NCBI GenBank assembly: GCA_002344525.1
Contig: DDTJ01000013.1
Coordinates: forward strand, 1-34,388
Reading direction: 5' to 3'
Length of the DNA stretch: 34,388 nucleotides
Source: Akkermansiaceae bacterium UBA2367
GTDB taxonomy: Bacteria; Verrucomicrobiota; Verrucomicrobiia; Verrucomicrobiales; DEV007
A program made the translations under genes and the position numbers. Positions 25,533 to 32,527 of this stretch are shown here, one piece after another. The notes beneath the pieces are model-generated. The model was not told the origin of the DNA. It ran no database searches and was given only the letters and a program-made list of their open reading frames with translations. Numbering within the stretch: position 1 is the stretch's first letter; each line of letters starts with the position of its first letter.

Positions 25533-28500
25533 TCAAACCGCCCCCGCAAACTTCCCCCTCCGAAACTCCGTCGGACTCTGCCCGGTAATCCGAGCAAAAG
25601 AACGGTTGAACTGCGAGAGCGACTGGAAACCAACCTGGAACGCCACCTCGGAAATCCTCGCGGACGGACGCAGCAGCTCGCGCCGCGCCCATTCGACGCG
25701 GGCGCGGTTGATGTAGTCGGTGAAGGTGAGTCCAACGGCGGTTTTGAAAAGACGGCAGAAGTGGGACTCGCTCATGCCGACGGCGCGGGAGACTTCGCCG
25801 AGGGCGAGGCGTTCGTCGAGGTGGGCGTGGATATGGGCGAGGGCCTTTTTGACGGTCTCGGGCTCGCTGCCCTCCTCGACGAGGGCCGCCTCCTCGGCGT
25901 CGTTGGAAAGCTGCTCGGCGAAGACGGAGAGTAGATCGACCATGCTGCGGTAGCGCTCGGGATCGAGGGTGCGGGTCTGGAAGTAGGCTTCGTGGAGGCG
26001 CTCGACTTCGCCGGGGGAGAGGGATTTCCGCCCGATGGCGTCGAGGGTGCTCTCGAAGCGCTCCTCGGTGGGGGGCGATTGGAAAACCTGTCCGGTCTTG
26101 AGGAAAGCGACGGTGGTGGCCCCGAGGCGGACGGGCACGGCGGTGGCGGTCAGGCCGGAGAAGCAGTGGCAACTGGCCGGTCCGGTGACTTCGGCTTCGA
26201 GCATGAGTCGGCGGTTGACCTCGCGGCAGGCTTGGCAAGCGGAGTGGCAGAGGTTGATGCGTTCGCAGAAGGGGCTGCGATTCTCGACTTCGTCGTCGAG
26301 GCACCAGCCGTCCGCATCGGCGATGACGAGGCGAAGGGGGAGTCCGGTGGCGGTGCGAAAGGCGTTCTGGTAGCGTCGGAAGCGCTCCGACGCCACGAGA
26401 CGTCGGTGGAGGCGATCGACGATGTCTTTCGGCGGGGGCATCGAGGGGGGAGAATCTTCGGGGGAAGCATCGGGGCTTTTCGGAGGCTCCGCAACTGTTG
26501 GCGACGCGACGAGGAGCAGGGAGACGACGGAGCTCAGCGGCATGAGGATGGCGGCGAGGAGCGGGTCCATGTGCCCGGACAGGGAGACGGCCACGGTGGC
26601 GAGATTGTAGGCGAGGGCGAAGGCGAAGGCGGTGCGGATGCCCTTGGTGCGGGCGCGGGCGATGGCGAAAAGCTGCGGCAGCCAGCGGAGGCTGTCGCCG
26701 AGGGTGAAGAAATCGGCTTTCTTCTCAAGCAGGGAGCGCTCGGCCACGGGCGTGCCGGAAACCCAAGCATGGTCGAAGGCGAGGGAGTCGTTGGCCCCGT
26801 CGCCGAGGTAGAGGGTGTCGCGGCGGTCGAGGCGGCGGAGGCGCGCGGCCTTCCCCGTGGGGGTGAGGCCGCCGTGGGCGCGGATGGGGGCGATGCCGAG
26901 GGCGGCGGCGAAAGGTCCGACCTTGGTCGGGTGGTCGCCGGAGAGAATGTGGATTTCGCGTCCGGCCCGGAGCTGTCCGGCGACGATGGAGGCGGCGTCG
27001 GGGCGCACGGCGTCGCGGAAGGTGAACGTGGCGACAGAGCGTCCATCGCGAGCGAGGACCGTGGCGGCGGAGGTTCCGGGCGCGGCCCATCCGGCGCGGC
27101 CGAGGGTCCATTCGCTTCCGTCGAGGGAGACGCGGACGCCCATGCCGGGTTCTTCGTGCACTTCATTCCTCCCATCCCTCCCATTATGTCCCATCCCCGC
27201 AAGCAAACTCTGCCCGCGATGCCCGAGCGCTTCCACGAGGGCTCGCGAAACCGGATGGCAAGACCCTTGGGTCAACACGGCCAAGGCCCCCGCCGCCGCG
27301 TCGTCGAGACGGTCGATGGACGAGGCGTCTTCCAACACCGGGCGCTCCAAGGTGAGAGTCCCGGTTTTGTCGAAGACGATCTTCCTCACCGCTCGGAGGC
27401 GGGACCAGAGCGCGGCGTTGCGGACGAAGACCCCGAGCCGGGCGGCGAGGCGGGCGGCCCGCTCGTCGGCGAAGGGGATGGCGACGCCGAGGGCGCAGGG
27501 GCAGGAGACGACGAAGACGGAGATCATCACCTGCAAGGCGGCCCCGGCTCCGGCATGGGGGAGCCAGAGGAAAAAACCGGCCAAGCCAAGGACGAGCACG
27601 ACGCAAAGATAGACTCGCAGGAGCTTGTCGAGGAAGGGCGAGCCGCGCTCCGCTTCGGTCGCGGCGGTGAGGCGGGAAAGGAGGGAGTCCTGCCACGTTT
27701 CCTCGGCGCGGACGGCCACGGGGGCGCGGCCGAGGTGGATGGCCCCGGCGGGGAGGGCCGCCCCGACGCGGCGGGAGACGGCTTCGGATTCGCCGCGGAT
27801 CCACTCCAGCGAGACCTCGGCCACGGGGTCGAGGAGGGTCGCGGCGACCGGCAGGGCCCGGCCCGGTTCGAGGAGGAAGGCGTCGCCGGGGCGGAGTTGG
27901 GAGAGGGCGATGGGCGTGGGATCGTCCCCGGCGCGGACGACGCTGGCCGCGAGAGGGGAGCGTCGTGCGAGGCGGCGGCGGTTTTTCTCCACGGCGAGAG
28001 TTTGCAGCCAGCGCCCCCCGAGCATGAGGAAGACGAAGGTGCAGACGAAGTCGAAGTAGAGCAGCCCCGGCAGGCCCGTCAGCCATCCGGCGATGGAACC
28101 GGCGTAGGCGGCGAGGAGTCCGAGGGAGATGGGCAGGTCGATGTGGATCGCCCCGACGCGGAGGGCCCGCCAAGCGCGGGCGATGAACCAAGTGCCGCCG
28201 ACGAGCATCGCGAGGGTGGCGGAGAGGAAGGTGATGAGCCGGAACAGCGAGGCGAAGGCGAAGTCCTCCCCCATGCCGAGGTAGGTGGGCAGGGTGAAGC
28301 CCATCGCGTTGAGGGCGAAGGCGAAGCACAGTCCGGTGCGGGCCGCGAGGGAGGACGTTTCGCGGTCGGGCTCCGGGCCGGGGGGCGCGGGGGTGTAGCC
28401 GAAGGCGACGAGTTCGCGGGCGAAGGCGGGGAGGTCGCAGGCCCCGGGCTTCCATTCGAGACGGAGGCTGCCGCGGGCCGGATTGGGCACGGTCCGCAGG

Positions 28501-28835
28501 GCGCCGGGCTGGCGTTCGAAAAGGCGTTCCACGAGCCAGACGCAGGCGACGCAGGAGAGGCCTTCGAGGCTGCAATCCAGCGTGGCGGGGCCGCGTTTCT
28601 CCCGCGCCTCCTCCTCGGCGCGTTCGACGGCTTCACCGAGCCAGTCGAAGTCCGGATTCTCGAAAGGGCGGCCCTTCACCGGAGCGAGGGTCGTGCCGCC
28701 GCGCAGGTCGTAGAAGCGGTCGTGGCCGCCGTCGCGGATCATCGCCGCGACGCATTCGCAGCCCTTGCAGCAATACCGTTCCCCGTCGCGGGACGGGGTG
28801 AAGGCGGTGCCGCAGTGGTCGCAGGTCGAGTTCAT
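25533..28835 (-). CDS. ccoI: CcoI-type copper P1B-ATPase fused to PocR and AraC-type regulator
   Basis: One 1100-residue open frame. Residues 1-50 carry a cysteine-rich metal-binding domain (CDHCGTAF, CCKGCECV) and about 85-150 an HMA domain with SCVACVWL (C95, C98). The ATPase follows with CPC in the membrane (445-447), DKTGT (D489), the HP motif (H527-P528), and GDGAND (678-683). The actuator loop reads RGES where TGES is usual (347-350). CcoI pumps copper out of the cytoplasm for cbb3 oxidase assembly. The ATPase ends near 778. A Pro/Ser/acidic linker leads without a stop into a PocR-like domain (about 800-960; cysteines 845, 857, 863, 867, 870, 889, 891) and an AraC-type HTH (about 995-1095, ending QSPTEFRRG). 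It starts 1 base after the SafE-like stop. An internal ATG at 26441 (codon 799) could also produce the regulator alone. Confidence 0.92.
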   Translation of the reverse strand: MNSTCDHCGTAFTPSRDGERYCCKGCECVAAMIRDGGHDRFYDLRGGTTLAPVKGRPFENPDFDWLGEAVERAEEEAREKRGPATLDCSLEGLSCVACVWLVERLFERQPGALRTVPNPARGSLRLEWKPGACDLPAFARELVAFGYTPAPPGPEPDRETSSLAARTGLCFAFALNAMGFTLPTYLGMGEDFAFASLFRLITFLSATLAMLVGGTWFIARAWRALRVGAIHIDLPISLGLLAAYAGSIAGWLTGLPGLLYFDFVCTFVFLMLGGRWLQTLAVEKNRRRLARRSPLAASVVRAGDDPTPIALSQLRPGDAFLLEPGRALPVAATLLDPVAEVSLEWIRGESEAVSRRVGAALPAGAIHLGRAPVAVRAEETWQDSLLSRLTAATEAERGSPFLDKLLRVYLCVVLVLGLAGFFLWLPHAGAGAALQVMISVFVVSCPCALGVAIPFADERAARLAARLGVFVRNAALWSRLRAVRKIVFDKTGTLTLERPVLEDASSIDRLDDAAAGALAVLTQGSCHPVSRALVEALGHRGQSLLAGMGHNGRDGRNEVHEEPGMGVRVSLDGSEWTLGRAGWAAPGTSAATVLARDGRSVATFTFRDAVRPDAASIVAGQLRAGREIHILSGDHPTKVGPFAAALGIAPIRAHGGLTPTGKAARLRRLDRRDTLYLGDGANDSLAFDHAWVSGTPVAERSLLEKKADFFTLGDSLRWLPQLFAIARARTKGIRTAFAFALAYNLATVAVSLSGHMDPLLAAILMPLSSVVSLLLVASPTVAEPPKSPDASPEDSPPSMPPPKDIVDRLHRRLVASERFRRYQNAFRTATGLPLRLVIADADGWCLDDEVENRSPFCERINLCHSACQACREVNRRLMLEAEVTGPASCHCFSGLTATAVPVRLGATTVAFLKTGQVFQSPPTEERFESTLDAIGRKSLSPGEVERLHEAYFQTRTLDPERYRSMVDLLSVFAEQLSNDAEEAALVEEGSEPETVKKALAHIHAHLDERLALGEVSRAVGMSESHFCRLFKTAVGLTFTDYINRARVEWARRELLRPSARISEVAFQVGFQSLSQFNRSFARITGQSPTEFRRGKFAGAV

Positions 28836-28836
28836 G

Positions 28837-29526
28837 TCAGTGGCAGCAGGAGGGGAGGGAGGAGCCGCCGGGCGCGAGGTCCGATGCCGCGAAGGGCAAA
28901 GTGCCGTGGAGACGCCAGACGAGGACGAGGGCGGCGGCGAAGGCGAGACCGCGTTGGAGGCGGGCGATGCCCAGTGGGCCGAGACGCAGGCGGAGGCGGT
29001 GGAATTGGGATTGGGCGAGCCAAAGGAGGGGCACCGTGCCCGTTCCGAAGGCCAGCGCCGCCTCCGCCCCGTGCAGCGCGGACCCGGAGAGCATGAGCGC
29101 GAGGAAGAAGGCGTAGAGCGGTCCGCAGGGCAGGAAGGGCGTCAGCCCGCCCATCGCGGCGGCGGCCGCGGGCGCGGGAAAGGTGCGCAGACGCAGGCGC
29201 GCCCGCGTCGTGAGGCGGGTGAGGATGGCGGGACGCGGGATGCGCTTGTCCAAGCCCGTCGCCACGAGGAGGAGGGCGGCGGCGAGCGCCCAAGGCAGGA
29301 GCACGGCGGGCGAGTCGAAAAACCAAGAGAGCGGCTCTTTCCCGACCCCGCCGCAGATCGCGCCGATGAGAGCGTAGCTCGCGAGCCGGCAGAGGTGGTA
29401 GAGCGTCGTGGCGGCGAGGCGCTCCCCCTCAGTCCGGGCCATGGTCCCCACGCCGCAAGCGATAGGTCCGCACATGCCCGCGCAGTGCAGGCTGGTGGCG
29501 AGGCCGAGGACGAAGGCGGCGAGCAT
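28837..29526 (-). CDS. SafE/DsbD_2-like membrane protein of the cbb3 locus
   Basis: A 229-residue protein with about six membrane helices. The start motif SLHCAGMCGPI and a later FLPCGPLYAFF are typical of the TauE/SafE-annotated, UreH/DsbD_2-like proteins that often sit beside ccoI or ccoS in cbb3 clusters. The paired Cys motifs suggest thiol or metal transfer across the membrane, perhaps delivering copper or electrons during oxidase assembly; this is inference. The C-terminus is SSLPSCCH, a possible metal-binding tail. It ends one base before the ccoI start, so translation is probably coupled. Confidence 0.82.
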   Translation of the reverse strand: MLAAFVLGLATSLHCAGMCGPIACGVGTMARTEGERLAATTLYHLCRLASYALIGAICGGVGKEPLSWFFDSPAVLLPWALAAALLLVATGLDKRIPRPAILTRLTTRARLRLRTFPAPAAAAAMGGLTPFLPCGPLYAFFLALMLSGSALHGAEAALAFGTGTVPLLWLAQSQFHRLRLRLGPLGIARLQRGLAFAAALVLVWRLHGTLPFAASDLAPGGSSLPSCCH

Positions 29527-29544
29527 TGTGGGTCAGGGGTTGAA

Positions 29545-29733
29545 GAAAGCGGCGTGCAGCGGAGCCACGTAGCATGGGCTTCCAGCCCATGCACCTCCTC
29601 TCGACGTCCGATGACGGGAGCAGCCGCGTTCGCTCTTGAACGCTGGGTGGCAGGCGGGAGTCCTATCGCGAACGGCCCTTTCAAGGACTCCGGCGTCCCC
29701 CCGTGCCATGCATGGGCTGGAAGCCCATGCTAC
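29545..29733. repeat. Hairpin-bounded repeat unit, copy 1
   Basis: A 189-base unit. Its left hairpin, with 9-bp arms GCATGGGCT / AGCCCATGC around TCC, lies in 29569-29592. The same hairpin appears inverted, with a GGA loop, at 29710-29733, so the inner 165 bases have inverted GTAGCATGGG ends. The interior contains no gene. It resembles a small non-autonomous element or a REP doublet. Confidence 0.85.
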
Positions 29734-29937
29734 GAAAGCGGCGTGCGGCGGAGCCACGTAGCATGGGCTTCCAGCCCATGCACCTCCCCTCGACGCCCGT
29801 GGACGGGAGCAGCCGCGTTCGCTCTTGGACGCCGGGCAGCGGGCGGAAGTCCTGTCGCGAACGGCCCTTGCAAGGACTCTGGTGTCCCCCCGTGCCATGC
29901 ATGGCCGAAGGCGGCCCCGGCTGGAAGCCCATGCTAC
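29734..29937. repeat. Hairpin-bounded repeat unit, copy 2
   Basis: A direct, abutting copy of the preceding unit, 204 bases long. By eye it has about 15 substitutions against copy 1. It also carries one 15-base insertion near 29905-29919 that splits its right hairpin. The left hairpin (29758-29781) is intact. Confidence 0.85.
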
Positions 29938-29972
29938 AATCCTCTTTTGCGTTCTCATCCGTATAGCCAAGT

Positions 29973-30137
29973 TCAATTCCGCTGCACGGCAGGAACCTCC
30001 ACGACGGGCGGCGCGTTCCGCACCGCCAAGGTGATGAGGGTGGACCACGCGCCGATCAGCACGAGAAAGGCGAGGACGACGAAGATCCAAGGATGGCGGG
30101 CGATCAACGGGGCGGATTTCATGGGAACGTGCTTCAT
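29973..30137 (-). CDS. 54-residue membrane peptide in the ccoH/fixH position
   Basis: A small protein beginning MKHVPMKSAPLIARHPWIFV, with one membrane helix (FVVLAFLVLIGAWSTLITLA) and a short hydrophilic end. Its ATG overlaps the ccoG stop (ATGA), strong evidence that it is translated. It occupies the place where ccoH/fixH (about 150 residues) normally follows ccoG, and the helix and short basic N-terminus would fit the membrane anchor of FixH. The periplasmic FixH domain is absent. It also does not match CcoS. It may be a reduced FixH or an unrelated small subunit of the oxidase. Confidence 0.7.
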   Translation of the reverse strand: MKHVPMKSAPLIARHPWIFVVLAFLVLIGAWSTLITLAVRNAPPVVEVPAVQRN

Positions 30138-31537
30138 TTCTCGAACATCCGCGGATCGGGTCCGAGGAAATTGACGCCATGCTCGATGACGACCTCCCCG
30201 GGCTCGACCGAGAGGCGGAACCGCAGCGGCCCCGGCCCCCGGTAGGCGGCGGCGGGGGCGACGACGATGGCCGGGCGGGTTGTCTCGCCGAGGGGCGGGA
30301 CCGTGATGGCTTGGCCCGCGCCGCTGAGGACGAAGCCCTCGGGCGCGTCGAGGAGTTCGAGCCGGAAGGTGGCGGGCTGGTTGCGCTGGTTGTGGAAACG
30401 GAGCTGGTAGTGGTTCCGCACGCTCGCCTCGTCGGTGTAGTAGGGCGCGCCGCCCATGCGGGTGAAGTCGGCGGCGTAGGGCGTGGCCTTGCGGCTGGCG
30501 GTGAAGACGAAGACGGCCAGCCCGAGCAGCCCGAGCCCGGTGTAGAGGAAGATGCGCGGACGGAGGACGCGCCGCGCCTTCCCGGCGAAGCCGTTCTGCG
30601 AATCGTGGCGGACGAGCCCCTTGGGACGGCCCACTTTCAGCATGATGTCGTCGCAGGCGTCGATGCAGGCGGTGCAGCCGATGCACTCCATCTGGAGGCC
30701 GTTGCGGATGTCGATGCCGGTGGGACAGACGTTGACGCAGCGCCGGCAGTCGATGCAGTCGCCTTCCGCCTTGCCCTTCGGTCCGCGCGGCTCGCCCCGC
30801 GAGACGTCGTAGCCGATAATGACGGTGTCGTCGTCGGTCAGGGCGCTCTGGAGCCGGCCGTAGGGGCAGAGGACGATGCAGAACTGCTCGCGGAACCAGC
30901 CGAAGCAGAACCAGAGGCAGAGGGTCAGGAAGATCACGATGCCGAAGGCGGTCGCGTGGGCGAGCGGACCCTCCTGCGTGTAGGCGTAGAGCCGCGGCAG
31001 GGGGATGAAGTAGGAGAGGAAGACATGGGCGATGGCGGCGGCGGAGAGTCCGTAGAGCGTGTGCTTCGCGAGGCGTCGCGCCGTCTTCGACGCGGACCAA
31101 GGCGCGGCGTCGAGCGCCTTCCGCGCGAGGGCGTCGCCCTCGACGAAGCGTTCGATGCGGCGGAAAAGGTGTTCGAGGAAGACCGTGTAGGGGCAGGCCC
31201 AGCCGCACCAGAGGCGTCCGAGCAGGGCGGTGAGGAAAAAGAGGGCGAAGCCGAGTCCGGTGATACCGAAAAAGAGCACCCAGAGGTTTTGCGGCACGAG
31301 GGTGAGGCCGAAAAGGTGGAAGCGCCGGCTCTCCACGTCGAACAGCACGGCGGGGTTGCCGTTGACGGGAATCCAAGGCAGGGCCGCGTAGATGGCGATG
31401 AGGACGATGCCGAAAACCCGCCGCGCCCGCGTCCACGGCCCCCGGACATCGGCGGGATGGAGGAAATACCTCGACCCGTCGGTGTTGATGGTGGTGACGG
31501 TGTCGAGGTTGGGCTGCTTTCTTTCCCGGACGGTCAT
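30134..31537 (-). CDS. ccoG: Cytochrome c oxidase assembly ferredoxin CcoG (FixG/RdxA)
   Basis: A 467-residue membrane Fe-S protein needed for cbb3 oxidase maturation, thought to reduce copper for insertion. It has about five membrane helices with the conserved WCGWACPYTVF and FREQFCIVLCPYGRLQ segments. The two [4Fe-4S] ferredoxin motifs are C261/C264/C267/C271 (CIDCRRCVNVCP) and C285/C288/C291/C295 (CIGCTACIDAC). A C-terminal Ig-like domain (about 360-467) follows the last helix. The start at 31537 is MTVRERKQPNLD. A longer frame to 31591 is encoded by an inverted repeat and is not accepted. It overlaps the next gene by four bases. Confidence 0.95.
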   Translation of the reverse strand: MTVRERKQPNLDTVTTINTDGSRYFLHPADVRGPWTRARRVFGIVLIAIYAALPWIPVNGNPAVLFDVESRRFHLFGLTLVPQNLWVLFFGITGLGFALFFLTALLGRLWCGWACPYTVFLEHLFRRIERFVEGDALARKALDAAPWSASKTARRLAKHTLYGLSAAAIAHVFLSYFIPLPRLYAYTQEGPLAHATAFGIVIFLTLCLWFCFGWFREQFCIVLCPYGRLQSALTDDDTVIIGYDVSRGEPRGPKGKAEGDCIDCRRCVNVCPTGIDIRNGLQMECIGCTACIDACDDIMLKVGRPKGLVRHDSQNGFAGKARRVLRPRIFLYTGLGLLGLAVFVFTASRKATPYAADFTRMGGAPYYTDEASVRNHYQLRFHNQRNQPATFRLELLDAPEGFVLSGAGQAITVPPLGETTRPAIVVAPAAAYRGPGPLRFRLSVEPGEVVIEHGVNFLGPDPRMFEK

Positions 31538-31566
31538 GGGTGGGGTGGTTCGTTGAAAGGGTTCGA

Positions 31567-31648
31567 ACCACGGATGGACACGGATGAACACAGATTTAGC
31601 CGTCTTTGCCGCGTGAGCGATCGGTGTTCATCCGTGTCCATCTGTGGT
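31567..31648. repeat. Near-perfect 25-base inverted repeat in the ccoP-ccoG gap
   Basis: The arms at 31567-31591 (ACCACGGATGGACACGGATG...) and 31624-31648 pair with a single mismatch over 25 bases, around a 32-base loop. They belong to the widespread TCCATCTGTGG/ATCCGTGTCC type of dispersed repeat that creates false ORFs. In RNA this would be a long stable stem between ccoP and ccoG. Confidence 0.9.
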
Positions 31649-31674
31649 CAAAAATTCTCCCCAAGCCCACCTCA

Positions 31675-32337
31675 TCAAGGCATCGGAAAATCCTCGGGAT
31701 TCCGCGAGATCACATAGGCCGTGACTTCCGCCACCTGCACGGGACCGAGCGTCTGCCCCCAAGGCTGCATGAGCGCCCCGTTGTGGCCCGTCGAGCCGGG
31801 CGGGGTGCCCTCGTTGATGATCTTGAAGACATCCATCGGCTTGGCTCCGTATTTCCATTGATGATCGTTCAGCGGCAGGCCGGGCAGCGGCACCATCGTC
31901 CCCCCGGCGTCGAGGGTCGCGCTGAGGTCGGGACCGTGGCAGGCCACGCAGTAGGTGGAGTAGATCGTCAGACCGCGGGCGACGGTCTCCGGATTCGCGA
32001 CCCAGTCCGTCATCATCGACGCGTCGTCGAGACTGGCGAGGGTGGCCGCGAGGGTTTCGTTCTTCTTTTCCTGAATGGCGGCGATCTCGGCGGCGACCTT
32101 CTCTTGGTCCGTGGGGAAGGCTCCCGTGTAGTAGATCGCCCAATGCGCGACGAACCAAGCGATGCCCCCGTAGAAAGTGAAAAGCCACCAGTTCGGGAGC
32201 TTCTGGTCGAACTCCTGAATCCCGTCGTATTCATGCTCGCGCAGGATCACCTCGCCCTTCTCGCGGGCGAAGTCACCACGGCGGATTTCCTTTTCAGAAG
32301 CGCCGGACAAGTCGGATCTGTCAGATAAGTCGGACAT
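31675..32337 (-). CDS. ccoP: Monoheme cbb3 oxidase subunit CcoP
   Basis: A 220-residue membrane c-type cytochrome that passes electrons toward CcoO and CcoN. The segment HEYDGIQEFDQKLPNWW (about 35-51) and the following helix are diagnostic for CcoP/FixP. Only one heme motif, CVACH (130-134), is present, with probable methionine ligand M190 (ALMQPWGQ). Classical CcoP of about 300 residues has two. The first dozen residues, MSDLSDRSDLSG, are a short repeat that may come from a dispersed DNA repeat. A GTG at codon 30 would remove them. ccoQ ends six bases upstream. Confidence 0.92.
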   Translation of the reverse strand: MSDLSDRSDLSGASEKEIRRGDFAREKGEVILREHEYDGIQEFDQKLPNWWLFTFYGGIAWFVAHWAIYYTGAFPTDQEKVAAEIAAIQEKKNETLAATLASLDDASMMTDWVANPETVARGLTIYSTYCVACHGPDLSATLDAGGTMVPLPGLPLNDHQWKYGAKPMDVFKIINEGTPPGSTGHNGALMQPWGQTLGPVQVAEVTAYVISRNPEDFPMP

Positions 32338-32343
32338 GGCAAA

Positions 32344-32514
32344 TCAACGGTCGGGTTCAGAAGGGTCCAGCGGCAGCGCCGCAAGCCGTTTCCGCTCCTC
32401 CGGGCGCAGGCGGATGGCGCGGACGGCCGAGACGAGAAACACAGTGAAAAGGATCAGAAAGGATCCGATCTGGAGAACGGAAGCCCAATCTTCGACAAGG
32501 ATGCGCTTGAACAT
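32344..32514 (-). CDS. ccoQ: Small cbb3 oxidase subunit CcoQ-like
   Basis: A 56-residue protein, MFKRILVEDWASVLQIGSF followed by ILFTVFLVSAVRAIRL, a single membrane helix, and then a charged end (RPEERKRLAALPLDPSEPDR). Size, topology and position between ccoNO and ccoP fit CcoQ/FixQ, which stabilises the oxidase. It starts 13 bases after the ccoNO stop and ends six bases before ccoP. Sequence similarity among CcoQ proteins is low, so the name rests mainly on context. Confidence 0.85.
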   Translation of the reverse strand: MFKRILVEDWASVLQIGSFLILFTVFLVSAVRAIRLRPEERKRLAALPLDPSEPDR

Positions 32515-32527
32515 GGCCGGATAAGTT

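Larger units (their letters stand above)
29527..29972. other. 446-base non-coding gap inside the cco locus
   Basis: Between the start of the SafE-like gene and the end of the 54-residue peptide gene there is no convincing gene. Most of it is the two repeat units listed separately. The remaining 35 bases (29938-29972) show nothing recognisable. Long open frames on both strands are by-products of the repeat. Confidence 0.7.

Noticed and set aside
25992..29096. Open frame of 1034 codons on the plus strand
   Set aside because: It lies antisense to ccoI and the SafE-like gene. Its Gly/Glu/Ala-rich translation has no domain, and it is a by-product of high-GC codon use.
29545..29937. CRISPR-like array
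   Set aside because: Only two long units with no spacers and no cas genes. The inverted hairpin ends fit a palindromic repeat element.
28765..30174. 469-codon plus-strand frame with repeated AWASSPC segments
   Set aside because: Its repeats come from the two DNA repeat units, and it runs antisense to safE and the 54-residue gene.
31538..31591. N-terminal extension of CcoG beginning MFIRVHPWFEPF
   Set aside because: It is encoded by the left arm of the dispersed inverted repeat, which produces such peptides in unrelated genes. CcoG similarity begins after 31537.
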